From the NCBI GenBank assembly GCA_037447605.1, contig CM074814.1:1281392-1335534 (forward strand): a DNA stretch of 54,143 bases. Direction: 5' to 3'. The notes beneath the pieces are model-generated. The model did not search any database. It was not told where the DNA came from and was given only the letters and a program-made list of their open reading frames with translations. This document shows, one piece after another, positions 12,401 to 23,900 of the stretch. This stretch comes from Zygnema circumcarinatum. Taxonomy: Eukaryota > Streptophyta > Zygnematophyceae > Zygnematales > Zygnemataceae. The position numbers were made by a program, and so were the translations under genes. Every line of letters begins with the position of its first letter. Position 1 is the first letter of the stretch.

Positions 12401-15400
12401 GAGAGGAGGAGGAGGAGGAGGGAGTTTCTATGGCCAAACTTCATCATATAGATTTGAACCTGTTTGGTCAAATCGTCATTTGGCGTTAGGGCCCAAACCC
12501 CACAAGGATTCAACTTTAAGAGAAACAGTCTTCAGTTAGTCAACTTCACAAGGAAGTCGTGCTGTCCTTATAAACCCTAACCCACTTTCGTCCTTAGAAA
12601 TCAAACAAACTTTGAAGAAACCGGTCTTTTTTCTCTTCGATTTCACCATCTCATCATGTCCAGATTATCTCTATATTCTTGAGCTGTTTTCTGAACCCTC
12701 GATAAAGCAAATTCCCAGCCCCTTTAACCCACCTTCCGTCTGCAGATCCGGTGAGCAAAACAAGCCGTCCAAAGGCTCCCTTCTCCCCCTGCTGCTCTCC
12801 GCCAACTTGTGCCCAATCCAATGCTGTGACCCACCCTGAATGAGCCCTCCAAATTCCCCTCCAAAAAGGATGCACCTGCAAGGGCCGGCGATTCAAAGAA
12901 GGCTGCGCTGCTTTCAGCTTCCAAAGCGACACGTGTCCAGAACGGGCTCCCACTGCAAGATAGGCTCCCTCTCCCTCTCCCTCTCCCTCTCCCTCTCCCT
13001 CTCCCTCTCCCTCTCCCTCTTGGGAAGGACAAGGGGGAGACCAAGCGACTGCTAAGGCAGCATAAACATCATTTCGGGCTGACCAAGCAGCGGCCGGAAT
13101 GGCAGGATAACTGCAAGAATTGGGCTTTTTTTGGCCAATAGAGGCTAAGTTTTGAGCATCCGGAGTCCTATTCCCTGGTAGGGGAACTTCAGATTCGTCA
13201 TGCAAGTCAGGTTTTGGCTCAAGAAGACCTGCTTCGCCCCAAGACTCGTGGGTCAATATTGAGGGGTTTTCGCTGCCGGAAAAGAGAACATTGGCGGACT
13301 CAGTCCATAGAGAGGGTTCGTCTGCTTCTTCCACAAAAGTCGAGAGCAGCTCCCTTTCTGGTAACATTCCTGTTGTTCTTCTATAGACTCCATCAGAAGC
13401 AAACTCTGCTCCTGCTACAGGGGAGTCTTCTCTCAAAATGAAAGCTTTTGCAGTTGATTGGGTTTCGCCTGTGGAGTGAACTGCACTCCCAGCAGTGGCC
13501 TCCCACCTCCTCTCCTGCTGCTTACTACTGGAAACAGGTGGGGAAGTAATCTTCCCCGAAACATAAGCACGAACTTTCCTTCGTAATAGGAGCAGAACTG
13601 CCTGCCAGAATGGTACAGAAACATCGAAACGGATAAGAGCAACTGAACAATGAATTGAGAAGCTTCTTTCAAGATGACCCACCTTGAGAAAAGCAAGATA
13701 TCTTACAGGAGGAGACCCATAACATACGAGAGCTGCATTCTTACCTTTGTGAAACCACTAGCAGCCTCCATGACCTCTCCTTGTGGCTGAGAAACTTCCG
13801 CGAAAGCCTCCTCCAAAGCAGTATTGTCAACTGCTTGGAGTCTCTCCCAGGGCCCTATTCATTTTCCAAGGAGAAAACCGAAGGAAATATAAAGAAAGGA
13901 AATGGAGACTGGAGACAAACGAAACAGGTATAGCCTCTACAAAGCAGGCCACCCTAAAAACCCTAAAAACCCTAAAAACTGCGCATGGGTTTACCTCCGC
14001 GATAGATGGGGAGTAGCGCAAGAGGGATTTGCGCACGCTTCTTGACAAACAGATTGAAGGCCTCCTGCATGTTTCCAACACACAAAGTGCATCAAATTTC
14101 AAACATAGCAAGCAAGGGCCACAACAACACAGTCAAATCACACTCATTTTGACACAAAACGGACGGTTCTACTTACCTCTGCAAGGCCTGCAACAGATCC
14201 CTCTTCATAATGATGAAGTCCGGGGTCTGTCCATTCTCTACGCCTTCTCTTCTTACTTGATGTGGGAGAAGGCTCATCATCTTCATGCTCTCCGCTATCA
14301 AACTGCGTCACGGAAACCCTTCTTAGAGGGATTTCCTCATTGGTCTGGAAATGCTTTAGCTCCTGGTTAACCACTCTCTTCTCAGGTCTCCCTTCATTCG
14401 TGAGAGGGATACCATCCCTGCAAGAACTTACCATGCATGCAAAACGAAGGTGTGAGAGGCAGTAGGTCGTCTTACAACTCATAGGGGGGTGGAAAGGGAG
14501 AAGATGGATGGTGGAGGGAGTGGGGAGAGGGGCGGGAGAGGAAAGGGAAGGAGAGGGTGAGAGGGCGAGAGCACGCAGCAGTAGGGGAGAGAGAGGAAAT
14601 GGAAGGAGAGAAGAGGATTCACCACAGTGATATCTCCAAAAAGGAGCTCTCTCACCTTGGAGATTCCTCAGAAGCTCCATTCTGTTCCCACCAATAGGCC
14701 CATGATTATTTTGCCAGATTTCAACAAAAACATTGGACCGCCTCTGACGAGCACAGAGATATGATTAAAAGTGAAACTTTTACGAAGGGAGTTCATAAAC
14801 AACCTAGGAAGGGCAGCTGGGGTGCATTTCGACCTCAGCTTATCGTGTGTGTGAGACGGACGGAGAGACGGAGAGATGAGGAGAGGGGGCAAGGAGGCCG
14901 GGAAAGGTGGGAGGAGGAAGGGAGGGAGGGAGGGAGAGCTCACGCTTGTCAAAGGCAACTCGTCAAGGAAGTTATAACCTGTCGACTCAAGTATGGCGTG
15001 GAGGCGTTCGGAGAGGTCATCAAGCTGCGGGCCACGACCCGCCGAGTGAGGCCTTGATCAGTGCAGGCAGGAAGGGGTTCAGGAACAAATTCATTCCACT
15101 CTTATAAAAAGCAGTACGGGCTTCTTCTGATTCTTCTGCTTGAGATTGACTGACAAGTTAGAAAGTAGGAAATGTGAGTGCTCCCACCTCCACCCACTCA
15201 CTGCCAATTTCCACATAAGGAGCCCGATAGAGCTTCACTCGTGAGTCAGTTGTGCATACTGCCAACAAACATCTGTCTCGCACCCATCCAATCAAGAGAG
15301 TGAAAAGAAAAACCAAGACCTAGTTGCACAGAAGTGTCCTACACAGCGTAAGCAATAGCCACGGTTACTTCACAAGGGGCATACACGAACTTCTTCACTA

Positions 15401-17279
15401 AGTTCTTCGTTCTATTTGGGCTGACCTTCCTTGCGGATTTCCATGACAAAACCAGAAGCAAGTGGCATGCAAGCAAGCTCTCTATAACGAGACATTGACG
15501 ATGTCAGTCCTCTTACCCCCCTTCCTCCGAGTATCCCTGCGGGGACCAATCAATGCTGCGAGCTGCAACTTTGACCTCCATCCTTAGACGGCTCGCCAAC
15601 AGAGAAGGATTCCTCAAGTCTGCGAGAAGCAGGAGCAGCTCCCTCTCCCTCAGTAGCTAACCTTCACCCTACAGCAAACCATCAGCATTCTCGGCAACAG
15701 AAGAGGAGGACAAAATACCATCTATGGAAGTAATGTGCACCAAATTCTACAAAATAAGAGCAGAAGAAGAGAAGGGCCTTACCATACTGACTGACAGGGC
15801 CTATTGGCAGATTCGGGCTCGCCTTGCAATGTATGTATCCCCGAGGCCCTTTCAGAGATGCAGGATTCTGTTGTATTACCAGCCAGAAATCCCTGTCAGT
15901 TGTTCGTCTCGGCGATACGTTTGAGAGAGAGGGACGGGGAGAGAGGAAGAGGGCGAGGCAGAGGAAGAGAGAAACAGGGGGGGAGAGACGGACAGCGAGA
16001 GAGAGGGGGGAGAGGGAGAGGGAGAGGGAAAGCGAGAGCAAGAGCGAGAGGAGAGCGAAAGGGAGAGCGAGAGGGAGAGGAGAGGAGAGGGAGAGGAGGA
16101 AGAGGAGGGAGAGGGAGAGGGAGAGGGCGAGGGAGAGGGAGCGGGAGAGGGAGCGGGAGAGGGAGCGGAGAGGGGAGAGGGAGAGGGAGAGGGAGAGGGA
16201 GAGGAGAGAGAGGGAGAGGGAGAGGGAGAGGGAGAGGGAGAGGGAGAGGAGAGGGAGAGGAGAGGAGAGGGAGAGGGAGAGGGAGAGGGAGAGGAGAGGG
16301 AGAGGGAGAGGGAGAGGGAGAGGGAGAGGGAGGGAGAGGGAGAGGGAGAGGGAGAGGGAGAGGAGAGGGAGAGGAGAGGGAGAGGGAGGGAGAGGGAGAG
16401 GGAGAGGGAGAGGGAGAGGGAGAGGGAGAGGAGAGAGGGAGAGGGAGAGGGAGAGGGAGAGGGAGAGGGAGAGGGAGAGGGAGAGGAGAGGGAGAGGGAG
16501 AGGGAGAGGGAGAGGAGAGGGAGAGGGAGAGGGAGGGAGAGGGAGAGGGAGAGGGAGAGGGAGAGGGAGAGGGAGAGGGAGAGGGAGAGGGAGTGGGAGA
16601 GGGAGAGGAGAGGGAGAGGAGAGGGAGAGGAGAGGGAGAGGAGAGGGAGAGGAGAGGGAGAGGAGAGGGAGAGGGAGAGGGAGAGGGAGAGGGAGAGGGA
16701 GAGGGAGAGGGAGAGGGAGAGGGAGAGGGAGAGGAGAGGGAGAGGGAGAGGAGAGGGAGGGAGAGGGAGAGGAGAGGGAGAGGGAGAGGGAGAGGGAGAG
16801 GGAGAGGGCGAGGGCGAGGGCGAGGAGAGGGCGAGGAGAGGGAGAGGGAGAGGGAGAGGGAGAGGGAGAGGGAGAGGAGAGGGAGAGGAGAGGGAGAGGG
16901 AGAGGGAGAGGAGAGGGAGAGGGAGAGGGAGAGGGAGAGGGAGAGGGAGAGGGAGAGGGAGAGGGAGAGTGGGAGAGGGAGAGGGAGAGGGAGAGGGAGA
17001 GGGAGAGGGAGGGAGAGGGAGAGGGAGAGGGAGAGGGAGAGGGAGAGTGGGAGAGGGAGAGGGAGAGGGAGAGGAGAGGGAGAGGGAGAGGAGAGGGAGA
17101 GGGAGGGGGAGAGGTCTCACAAAGATGGTGACAAGATGGCCGGCCGCCACTGCAAGTAGATTCTCCTCAGACCAGCGCACAGCAGAGGGAAAAAGCGGTG
17201 AAGAAACGAGAGACACAGAGCTCGCAGGGCGCCCGCCATGTCCGTGGTTGGCATCCATTCCTCGCTTGCAGTCCTCCAT
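9442..17279 (-). CDS. TFIIIC delta (90 kDa / GTF3C4-like) subunit, WD-repeat and zinc-finger protein
   Basis: It is a predicted subunit of TFIIIC, the factor that loads Pol III on tRNA and 5S genes. The N-terminus ([21 protein letters not shown], then [12 protein letters not shown]) matches the plant TFIIIC-delta N-terminal domain. WD-type pieces follow, such as [55 protein letters not shown] and GSADGSVRLWSL. The C-terminus has the family zinc finger ([19 protein letters not shown]). Exons I could phase: 17279-17121, 15867-15783, 15656-15517, 15272-15188, 15024-14944, 14743-14656, 14417-14177, 14064-13995, 13830-13745, 13601-12733, 12200-12122, 11978-11745, 11442-11362, 11237-11169. The joins at 15783/15656 and 14656/14417 do not phase cleanly and may hide small exons. 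Exons between 11168 and 10014 and the last splice near 9.8-10.0 kb are approximate. The stop is at 9444-9442. The frame contains a Gly-Glu hexanucleotide expansion, and the gene spans an assembly gap. Confidence 0.9.
10971..11146. repeat. (GGGA)n/(GGAGGGA)n array containing the assembly gap
   Basis: The array is purine-rich on the plus strand, so pyrimidine-rich on the sense strand of the TFIIIC gene, and lies in an intron. It is broken by ten Ns at 11008-11017, so its true length is unknown. Confidence 0.9.
11008..11017. other. Assembly gap (10 N)
   Basis: Ten undetermined bases interrupt a simple repeat. A run of exactly ten is probably a placeholder, so distances across it are not reliable. 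Confidence 0.99.
12961..13021 (-). repeat. Coding (GGGAGA)n repeat giving a Gly-Glu tract in TFIIIC delta
   Basis: About ten CTCCCT units on the plus strand read as GGGAGA in the sense strand of the large TFIIIC exon and encode alternating Gly and Glu. The tract sits between [11 protein letters not shown] and [10 protein letters not shown], in what would be a loop between two WD beta-strands. Units of six bases keep the frame when copy number changes. Confidence 0.9.
13954..13980. repeat. Short (CCCTAAAAA)3 telobox-like repeat
   Basis: Three 9-base units resembling degenerate telomere repeats lie in an intron of the TFIIIC gene. They are similar to plant telobox motifs, but an intronic location makes a promoter role unlikely. 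Confidence 0.6.
15925..17112. repeat. 1.2-kb (GGGAGA)n polypurine array filling intron 1 of the TFIIIC gene
   Basis: The plus strand is almost pure GGGAGA/GGAGAG units with rare GC or T variants (for example GCGAGG near 16806 and GTGGGA near 16602 and 17047). The array starts within about ten bases of the exon 1 donor at 17120 and ends about 55 bases before the exon 2 acceptor at 15868. The long ORFs in all its frames are consequences of the repeat. Confidence 0.95.
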
Positions 17280-17959
17280 GGCTGCCAGCTCTAGCCCTAA
17301 CCCTAACCCTAACCCTAACCCTGACACGTACAGCCATTTCCAGTTACCGTTCAACTGCGAAGTCTCTGCTCTGTCCCGCGCTGTACGGTCCGGTCCCAGT
17401 CACTGTACGGACGGTGTCAAGATTCTCACGGGTCAAGCACGCCACGTGGCGCATCCTGGGCTCCTTTAAGATTTGGAAGATCTCTCGCAGTGTGAACACC
17501 TCGCTTGTCGTTTATTGGACGAGGTAGAGCGGGGTGCCACGTGGCGCATTTTGAGACGGCGACCGCCTTGACCGACGGGTGCATGGAACGTCGCGCTTGT
17601 TCCAATATTACGCTGACTGTTAACGGCGGCATGGATCGGGGGATGGGTGAAGGAAGGCATGCCCTTGGCCACCACCTCAGAGCCTGTCCCTCTCTGCTCT
17701 CTGCAGGGCGGGGAAGGGGAAGGGGGCGGCCATGGATGGCCCCTGCAGGGCGGGGCGGGGACTTTCTGTTCGCCGGGGAGAGCTTCAACATCATTCTGAC
17801 CTTTTATCAATTTTAAGCTAAACCTGACCCTAATTGTGGAGCAGAAAGTGGTTGTAAGGCTAAACCTAGAGCAGCTCTCATATGCAGCCCAGCTCAGGAA
17901 TGGCGCCCATGAGTGAGTGCTAGTAGTCATAATAAGCTTGAAGAGGGAAGCATTTGAAA
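17280..17959. promoter_or_regulatory. Divergent promoter region between TFIIIC delta and ELL
   Basis: The two start codons face away from each other only 680 bases apart, so the 5' UTRs and promoters share this DNA. Near its left end are four CCCTAA units. Near 17442 and 17536 are two CACGTGGCGC motifs, which contain a G-box core. A short block resembling the second also occurs at about 1786 upstream of the kinase. GC content rises around 17380-17770. Promoter function is inferred from position. Confidence 0.65.
17292..17322. repeat. Interstitial telomere-like (CCCTAA)4
   Basis: About four and a half CCCTAA units on the plus strand lie just upstream of the TFIIIC start codon. They read as TTAGGG in the sense strand of that gene, about 15 bases before the ATG, probably in the 5' UTR. 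Confidence 0.85.
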
Positions 17960-20900
17960 ATGAAGAAGACAGCATCCAAGATGCTTGGACGGGGGGTTGG
18001 GCGAGGCCGCATGAAGGCAGTGCCAACTGTCTCTGCGACGCCACTTTCTGTTAGGAGGGAAGTGGTGAAGAAGGCTGTTGCAGTGCCAGGGGTGGCCTTG
18101 CCGGAGGTAGACGAGTCATTTGAGCTGCGGCCTCCTTCTCCAAACCGAAAGGTTGCATTTGCTATGACCATCAAGCTGTCAGACGCACTCAAGGAAGTTC
18201 TGAACAATGCAGAACTGGAAGGTATTCAGCCGGAAATCAAGTTTGGCATCGATAATGTGAGAAACCGTGAACTGGTCAAGCTACTTAGGCGTATGTTGCG
18301 CTTGTTGTTGTTAGGATGACTGTTTTGACTGCACCCCAGGTTTCTGGGTGCACTAGTTTTGCAACAGTGCTACATTCAGAAAACGTGTGGGTTCAGCTCA
18401 GGACCTCTCAAAAGGAACACGGTTCAACCATATTTGACTCAACAGCGTAGTTGTTGCTGAAGAGGGAGAACATCAATTCACATTGAGGTTCTGTCGTTGC
18501 AGGTTATCAGAGTCGGATCAATGGAGTTCAAGCTGACTTCCAATCCAGAAGCAGGGACAGGGCTTTGCGACTGCTACATGGATGAGCAGCTCAGGGCAGA
18601 CGGTGTAGATGGAGTCTTATCTCATGTGGGCTCAGTCGCCCGCAAGCTCTCCGTGCAGCGGCTTCTTGATGATTCAGAGAAGGCGAAATGGAAGCAGCGG
18701 TCGGAGGAGGTTGATAAATCCCAAAAAGGCCGAAAGTAAGTGATTCACTGTTTCAACTTCGTATTGAGATGAAGGTGCAGAATAGCTTCCGATCCCTCAC
18801 TTGTAATGTTTCCGCCTCATTCGTTTCAAGCAAGCCCTCTGCACCAAGCAACCAAAGGGTTTTATTCACGTACGGACTCTTCAGAGTTATCAAACGCTGA
18901 CCAGGAGACGACTTTCTTTACTCAATGCATGTTGCCCGAATCGGCTGTCACTTTCAATGCACTGAAATGAAGTTCTTATGCCTGCGCAGAGTCATGGTGT
19001 TCGACCCGAAGAATCCAGGCTTAGATGGTAAGAACACTGTAGCCCTTGTACTCGTCCTACATTTGAAGAGCACCATTGGTGGACAGAAAACCCAGTGGCT
19101 CGTTGCATACATCCGTGTCGTTTCCATACTCTTGTAGAGAGATCTTGTATCTAGAAGTTGAAGATTCTCCATCCTTGACATGGGATTTACTAATGTCAGA
19201 GGGCCCATGCATTGGAAAAACTCTTATTCTCGACAACCGATTAAGTTGAGCAAACATTCATGCATGCGGGAAGTGGCAAACATGAGGAAGACAAGCATTA
19301 GCGGCTCGCTCAAGTGGGTTAGGCAAGCGTGTTGCAAACAATGACTCGGTTCAAGAATGCACGTAAGGAAGTTGAGCAGATATAGGCTGAAGATGGTCTT
19401 TCAAAGGAGAATAGCAAGCATTTGCAGAAAGGGTTCATGATGTAGACAAACATCAGTTCAATTGGATATTGTGCGGATAGTCCTTGCAAATTACAGAAGG
19501 GAGTGAAATTATTCAAGTGTCCTTCATCTAGAGTTCAGCATGTAAAGAGCAGCAGTAAGCATGGGCTGTTCTTAAGATTTATTTCGTAAGTTATCTATGT
19601 TGTTAGGATATGGTCAAGTGGCATCATCAATCCATTCCCTCGAATGGTTTACTGAAGGACTGCTTTGGGCTCATTGGTGGGTTCGGTCAGCCTCGCAGGC
19701 ACAACTCAACAAAAAGAGGAAAATCACAATGATTCCTTCTGGTAACAGGCCTCCGCACCGACCTTAGTTGACCCTGTGACTCTGAAACATTTGAACATCT
19801 CCAGAGGAACTGAGGGACGTTAGACTTCCCCTGAATCTGCTGTGTTTAACTTCATTCTTTCTGTTGTTTTCAGCCCCTCCCGCAGTTCGGCCAAAAGTGA
19901 TGCCAATTGCCAAACCTATACCTCGTACAGTGCCGGCCCCTCGGCCTCCTTCTATTCAGCCTGCCCAAAAGCCAATGAGGGAGCCCTCATCATCTGTTGC
20001 TGCATCCACTGTCCCCTCTCCACCTATACGTGCTGCTTCTCCTACCGCTCCACCTCCCTCTTCTGCTCCCACTCCTATTCCTTCCACTGTTCCCGCTTCC
20101 ATTTCTGCTCCAATTCCCACTACTGCTCGTGCTCCCTCTCCCGCTGCTTCTGTTCGAGCAACGGGAAAAGAGAAGGCTGTCAGTCCTCGCAGTGGAGCCA
20201 ATAGTCCTGCAGAAGGCGGAGCAGGCCAAGTCAGGAAGGCTTCTCTTTTGCCACCAATAAGTGCTGTAGAGCTGCGAGCTCAGCTTCTGAAAATACTTTC
20301 AGAAAATCCGAGGGGCATGAAGCCAAAGGTGAGATAATGTATACGATGCAATGCAATGTGTGGTCTTTACGTATGCATGAGTCACATAGAACTTCAGATC
20401 GGTGGAACTCTAGACTACTGCTGCTGTTGTCGTCGACTCTATGGCCTGTGAAAGTTTGAATTGTGGGTCTATGGAACAGGCACTGGAGAAGGCCATGGGA
20501 AGAGAATTTCATCAGATGGAGCGTGTTGTGAAGCAGGTAAGCAGTCCGCATGCGTCGTATCGTGACTAGTCCTCAAAAAGATCATAAGCTCGCTCTCGAA
20601 ATGTATTGCCCTGGAATGGCCTTTGGGAATCCATCTTCCTATTATTGCCAAATTGACTTTGAGACCTTATGTACTTGAGTGACAATTTGTTGAACCTTAC
20701 AATGCCTTTCTGTTTGTCTCTTGCAGATTGCAGAATACAAGGCACCTGGGCTTTGGAGGTTATCACAGAATTCCCAGCAGGGTTCAGCTCCTAAGACTTC
20801 CACTACGAACGCGAGGTTGGATCATGCCCCAGCATTTCCATTCCATTGAAAAAGACTAGTATATGTGACATCTTACCGAGCATATTCAGACCTTCCTTCT

Positions 20901-23900
20901 ATCATGTTCGCATAAAATTCATTCTGTTTTAAGGCCAACTTCTTCTATTTGGTGGGTCTGTGATGCAGTTCTCCAGATAGTGTGGTGGAATCACCTCCCC
21001 TCGCTGCAGAGTCCCCTGCAGTTCAGATCACCACAACTCCCGAGAAGGCTCCAAAACCTGTTCTTAACTTAAGCCTTAAGGTTCATGGGGCAGACCTCTC
21101 TAAACTGCCTACCCCTCGTTTTGCGAATGTCGATAATGGGGTAGATAATGGTAAGGGGGTTCTCGATGGAAAGGTGAAAAGTAACAGAGAAGCCAAGGAG
21201 TCTGAGAAGGATGGTGTCCCCCAAAAACAAGCTGCGGATGTGTTTGGTAAGGCTTCGCCAACAGGTGGGAGAGGGAAGGAAGGGAGGCAAGGGGGTAGAG
21301 TCCTCCCACCATCTGAGCAAGGCAAGAAGACAGTTGAGCGGCCCAAGGATGATGGTCAGAGTGGGGGAGAGAAGCCAAAGCAGGTACGGAGTAGCAGTAA
21401 ACAACAGAGTGTGGAATTACAGCAAAAGAGTCCAGAGGGGCCTGTCAATGTACAGAGTTTGCAGAATGGGATCGTTGCAGGTGAAGAGAAGACGGTACGG
21501 GATGAAAGTGTTAATGAGAGCGCAAGCAGTGGAGGGAGTGGTAGTGAGAGTGAGAGTGAGAGTGGGAGTGAGAGTGGGAGTGAAAGTAGTGAGAGTGGCA
21601 GTGGAAGCGATTCAGAAAGTGAAGGTAGCAGCAGTTCAAGTGGGGAAGAGGAGGATGAGGTAGATGTTGACATTGACATTGACAGTGATGGAGAGGGAGG
21701 AGGTGGAAAGGGCAAAGGCAGAGAAGGAAAGGCTGCTTTGTTGTCACAGAGCACGGATATGAAGTTGAGCCATGAAGTCAAAGCACAGTCAGCGGAAGTG
21801 AAGTTGCCAAGATCTGATTCAAGAGATGCAAGGTCTGGTGAAGGAGGCAGAGAAGGGAAGAAAGAGAAGAAAGAAGGAGAGAAGGCAAGGCATAAGCATA
21901 AGGAGCCTTTCAACCGTGTGGAGAATAATGAGGTTATTGAGGCTAGGCACGTTGATATTCGAGAGGAGGATTCTATCAGTGGGAAAAGTGGTGATAAAAT
22001 GGAATTGCCTGAAATAAAGCAAGGGCAAGGGATAGAAGATAGGTCTGGTTTTGAGATAATAGGGCTTGGTATGATGGACGAAGGGACTGAGATGGATCAG
22101 GTAGGCACTGGGTTAGGAATACCTGGGGGTTCATCATGTATGAAGGAGAATGTAAAGGACGAGTCTGTAGAGCTTATTGCTGAAACGATGCAGGCCTCCA
22201 TTCGAAAGGAAACTCATAGAGAAAAAAGGCGAGCTGAAAGGGGTCCAGGAAGTGAGAGAGCAGAGAAGAGGGAGAAGGTCGATCGAGGTGATGCGACTGA
22301 GGGATTGGAAATGGTGGAGAAGGTGGAGAGGTCAAAGAGCATAAAAAAAGGGGAGAGAGAGCACAAACGCAAAGAGAGACACGTAGGTCAAGAAGCGGAG
22401 AAAAAGAAAGGACGAGAGAATCATGCAGGAAGAGTTCACGGCAAGGACAAACTTCAAGTCCTTCCAGAATCGAGGAAGGTGGATCTTGACGACAGTGAGA
22501 CTATGGCAGATGATTTTATGCAAGATGAGTTGTTAAGTCCTTTGGTAGAGGAAAATAGGGGAGAGCCTGAGAAAGGTACAGCGAGAGAGCTGAAAACCGT
22601 GAGCATTGAAAGTGATAGTCTGGAGGGGAGAAAACCTGCTCACGAAAGCATGGAGGAAGCAGAGACTGGAAGCAGAGTGATGGAGGTAGAGAGACAACCA
22701 GTAGAGAGCCAAAGAGAGAGTGATGGGGAACGGAAGATAGAAGTTATCGAGGAGGGAAGCCAAGGTAAAGAAGGAGGCATAGGACGGAACGAAGTGGAGA
22801 GGAAGGAGGTCGATTTTGAACAGTCGGAGCATCAGACAGAAGGAATGGAAGAGGAGAGAGAAGAGGGAGAGCTTGATGCAGATGTGGAGATGGAACAGCA
22901 GTTAGAAAGGCAGGAGGATGGAGAGGAGGCAGTGGAAGGACATAGAGCGAAAGTGACGATAATGGATGAAACAAAAGATGCTCGACAAGAAATAGAACAT
23001 GGAAGAATTGCGGAGATAGAAATGGCATTTTCGGAAGACCATGGGGAGGAAGAGCAGAAAGAGCGGGTGAAGAGAGAATGGGAGGAGCAAGAGAGATTAG
23101 CAAAAGAACACAAGGAACTCGAACGAGAGAAGGAAAGAGTGGAAAAGGAGCGACAGGAGAGGGAAAGAAGGGACAGGGAGCAAAGAGAGAGAGAGAGGGA
23201 GCGCAAGGAGAAGGAGCGGGAGGATAGGGAGAGGAGGGACAGGGAGAGGAAAGAAAAGGAACGGGAGGAGAAAGAGAAGTTGGAAAGGGAGCGGAAAGAG
23301 AGGGAAGACAGGGAGAGGAAAGAAAAGGAACGGGAGGAGAAAGAGAAGTTGGAAAGGGAGCGGAAAGAGAGGGAAGACAGGGAGAGGAGAGAGAGGGATA
23401 AGAAAGAACGGGAAAGGGAAGAGAAAGAAAAATTGGAGAGGGAACGGAAGGAACGGGAGGAAAACGAGAAAATGGAAAGGGAAAGAAAGGAGGAGAGGGA
23501 GGCGAGAGAAAGGAAGGAGAGGGATAGGAAAGAAAAGGAGAGGGAGGAGAAGGAACGGAAAGCAAAGGCGAGGGTGGAGAAGGAAAGGAAAGAAAGAGAA
23601 AGGAACGAGAAATTTAGAAAAGAAAAGGAGAGAGAGGAAGAGCGACTACGTATGCGGGAGGAGTTAGAAAAAGCAAGCGAAAGCGATAGGCGAGTAGAGG
23701 CTTTGATTGAAAGCCCGGAGGAAGGAGAGGAGCGGGATGAGGGAGAAGCTGAGGAACAAGAAGATGGCGTGCAGGTTTCTATGGGGAAAGAGACAGGCTT
23801 TGAGAGGGGGCCTGTGGGAACGAAAAGCAAGGAGGAGAGAGAGAAGAGAGAGAAAGTTCAAGGTAGTTCTGGGATTGACCAAGAGGGTGAAGTTGTTAGA

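Noticed and set aside
15804-17354. Very long overlapping ORFs (435-492 codons) on both strands
   Set aside because: They read the GGGAGA array in every frame and consist only of alternating Gly/Glu/Arg or Ser/Leu/Pro. Only the first 53 codons on the minus strand are a real TFIIIC exon.
22744-23830. Long minus-strand ORFs rich in Ser, Phe, Leu and Pro
   Set aside because: They are antisense shadows of the ELL charged repeat, caused by purine-rich coding DNA lacking stops on the other strand.
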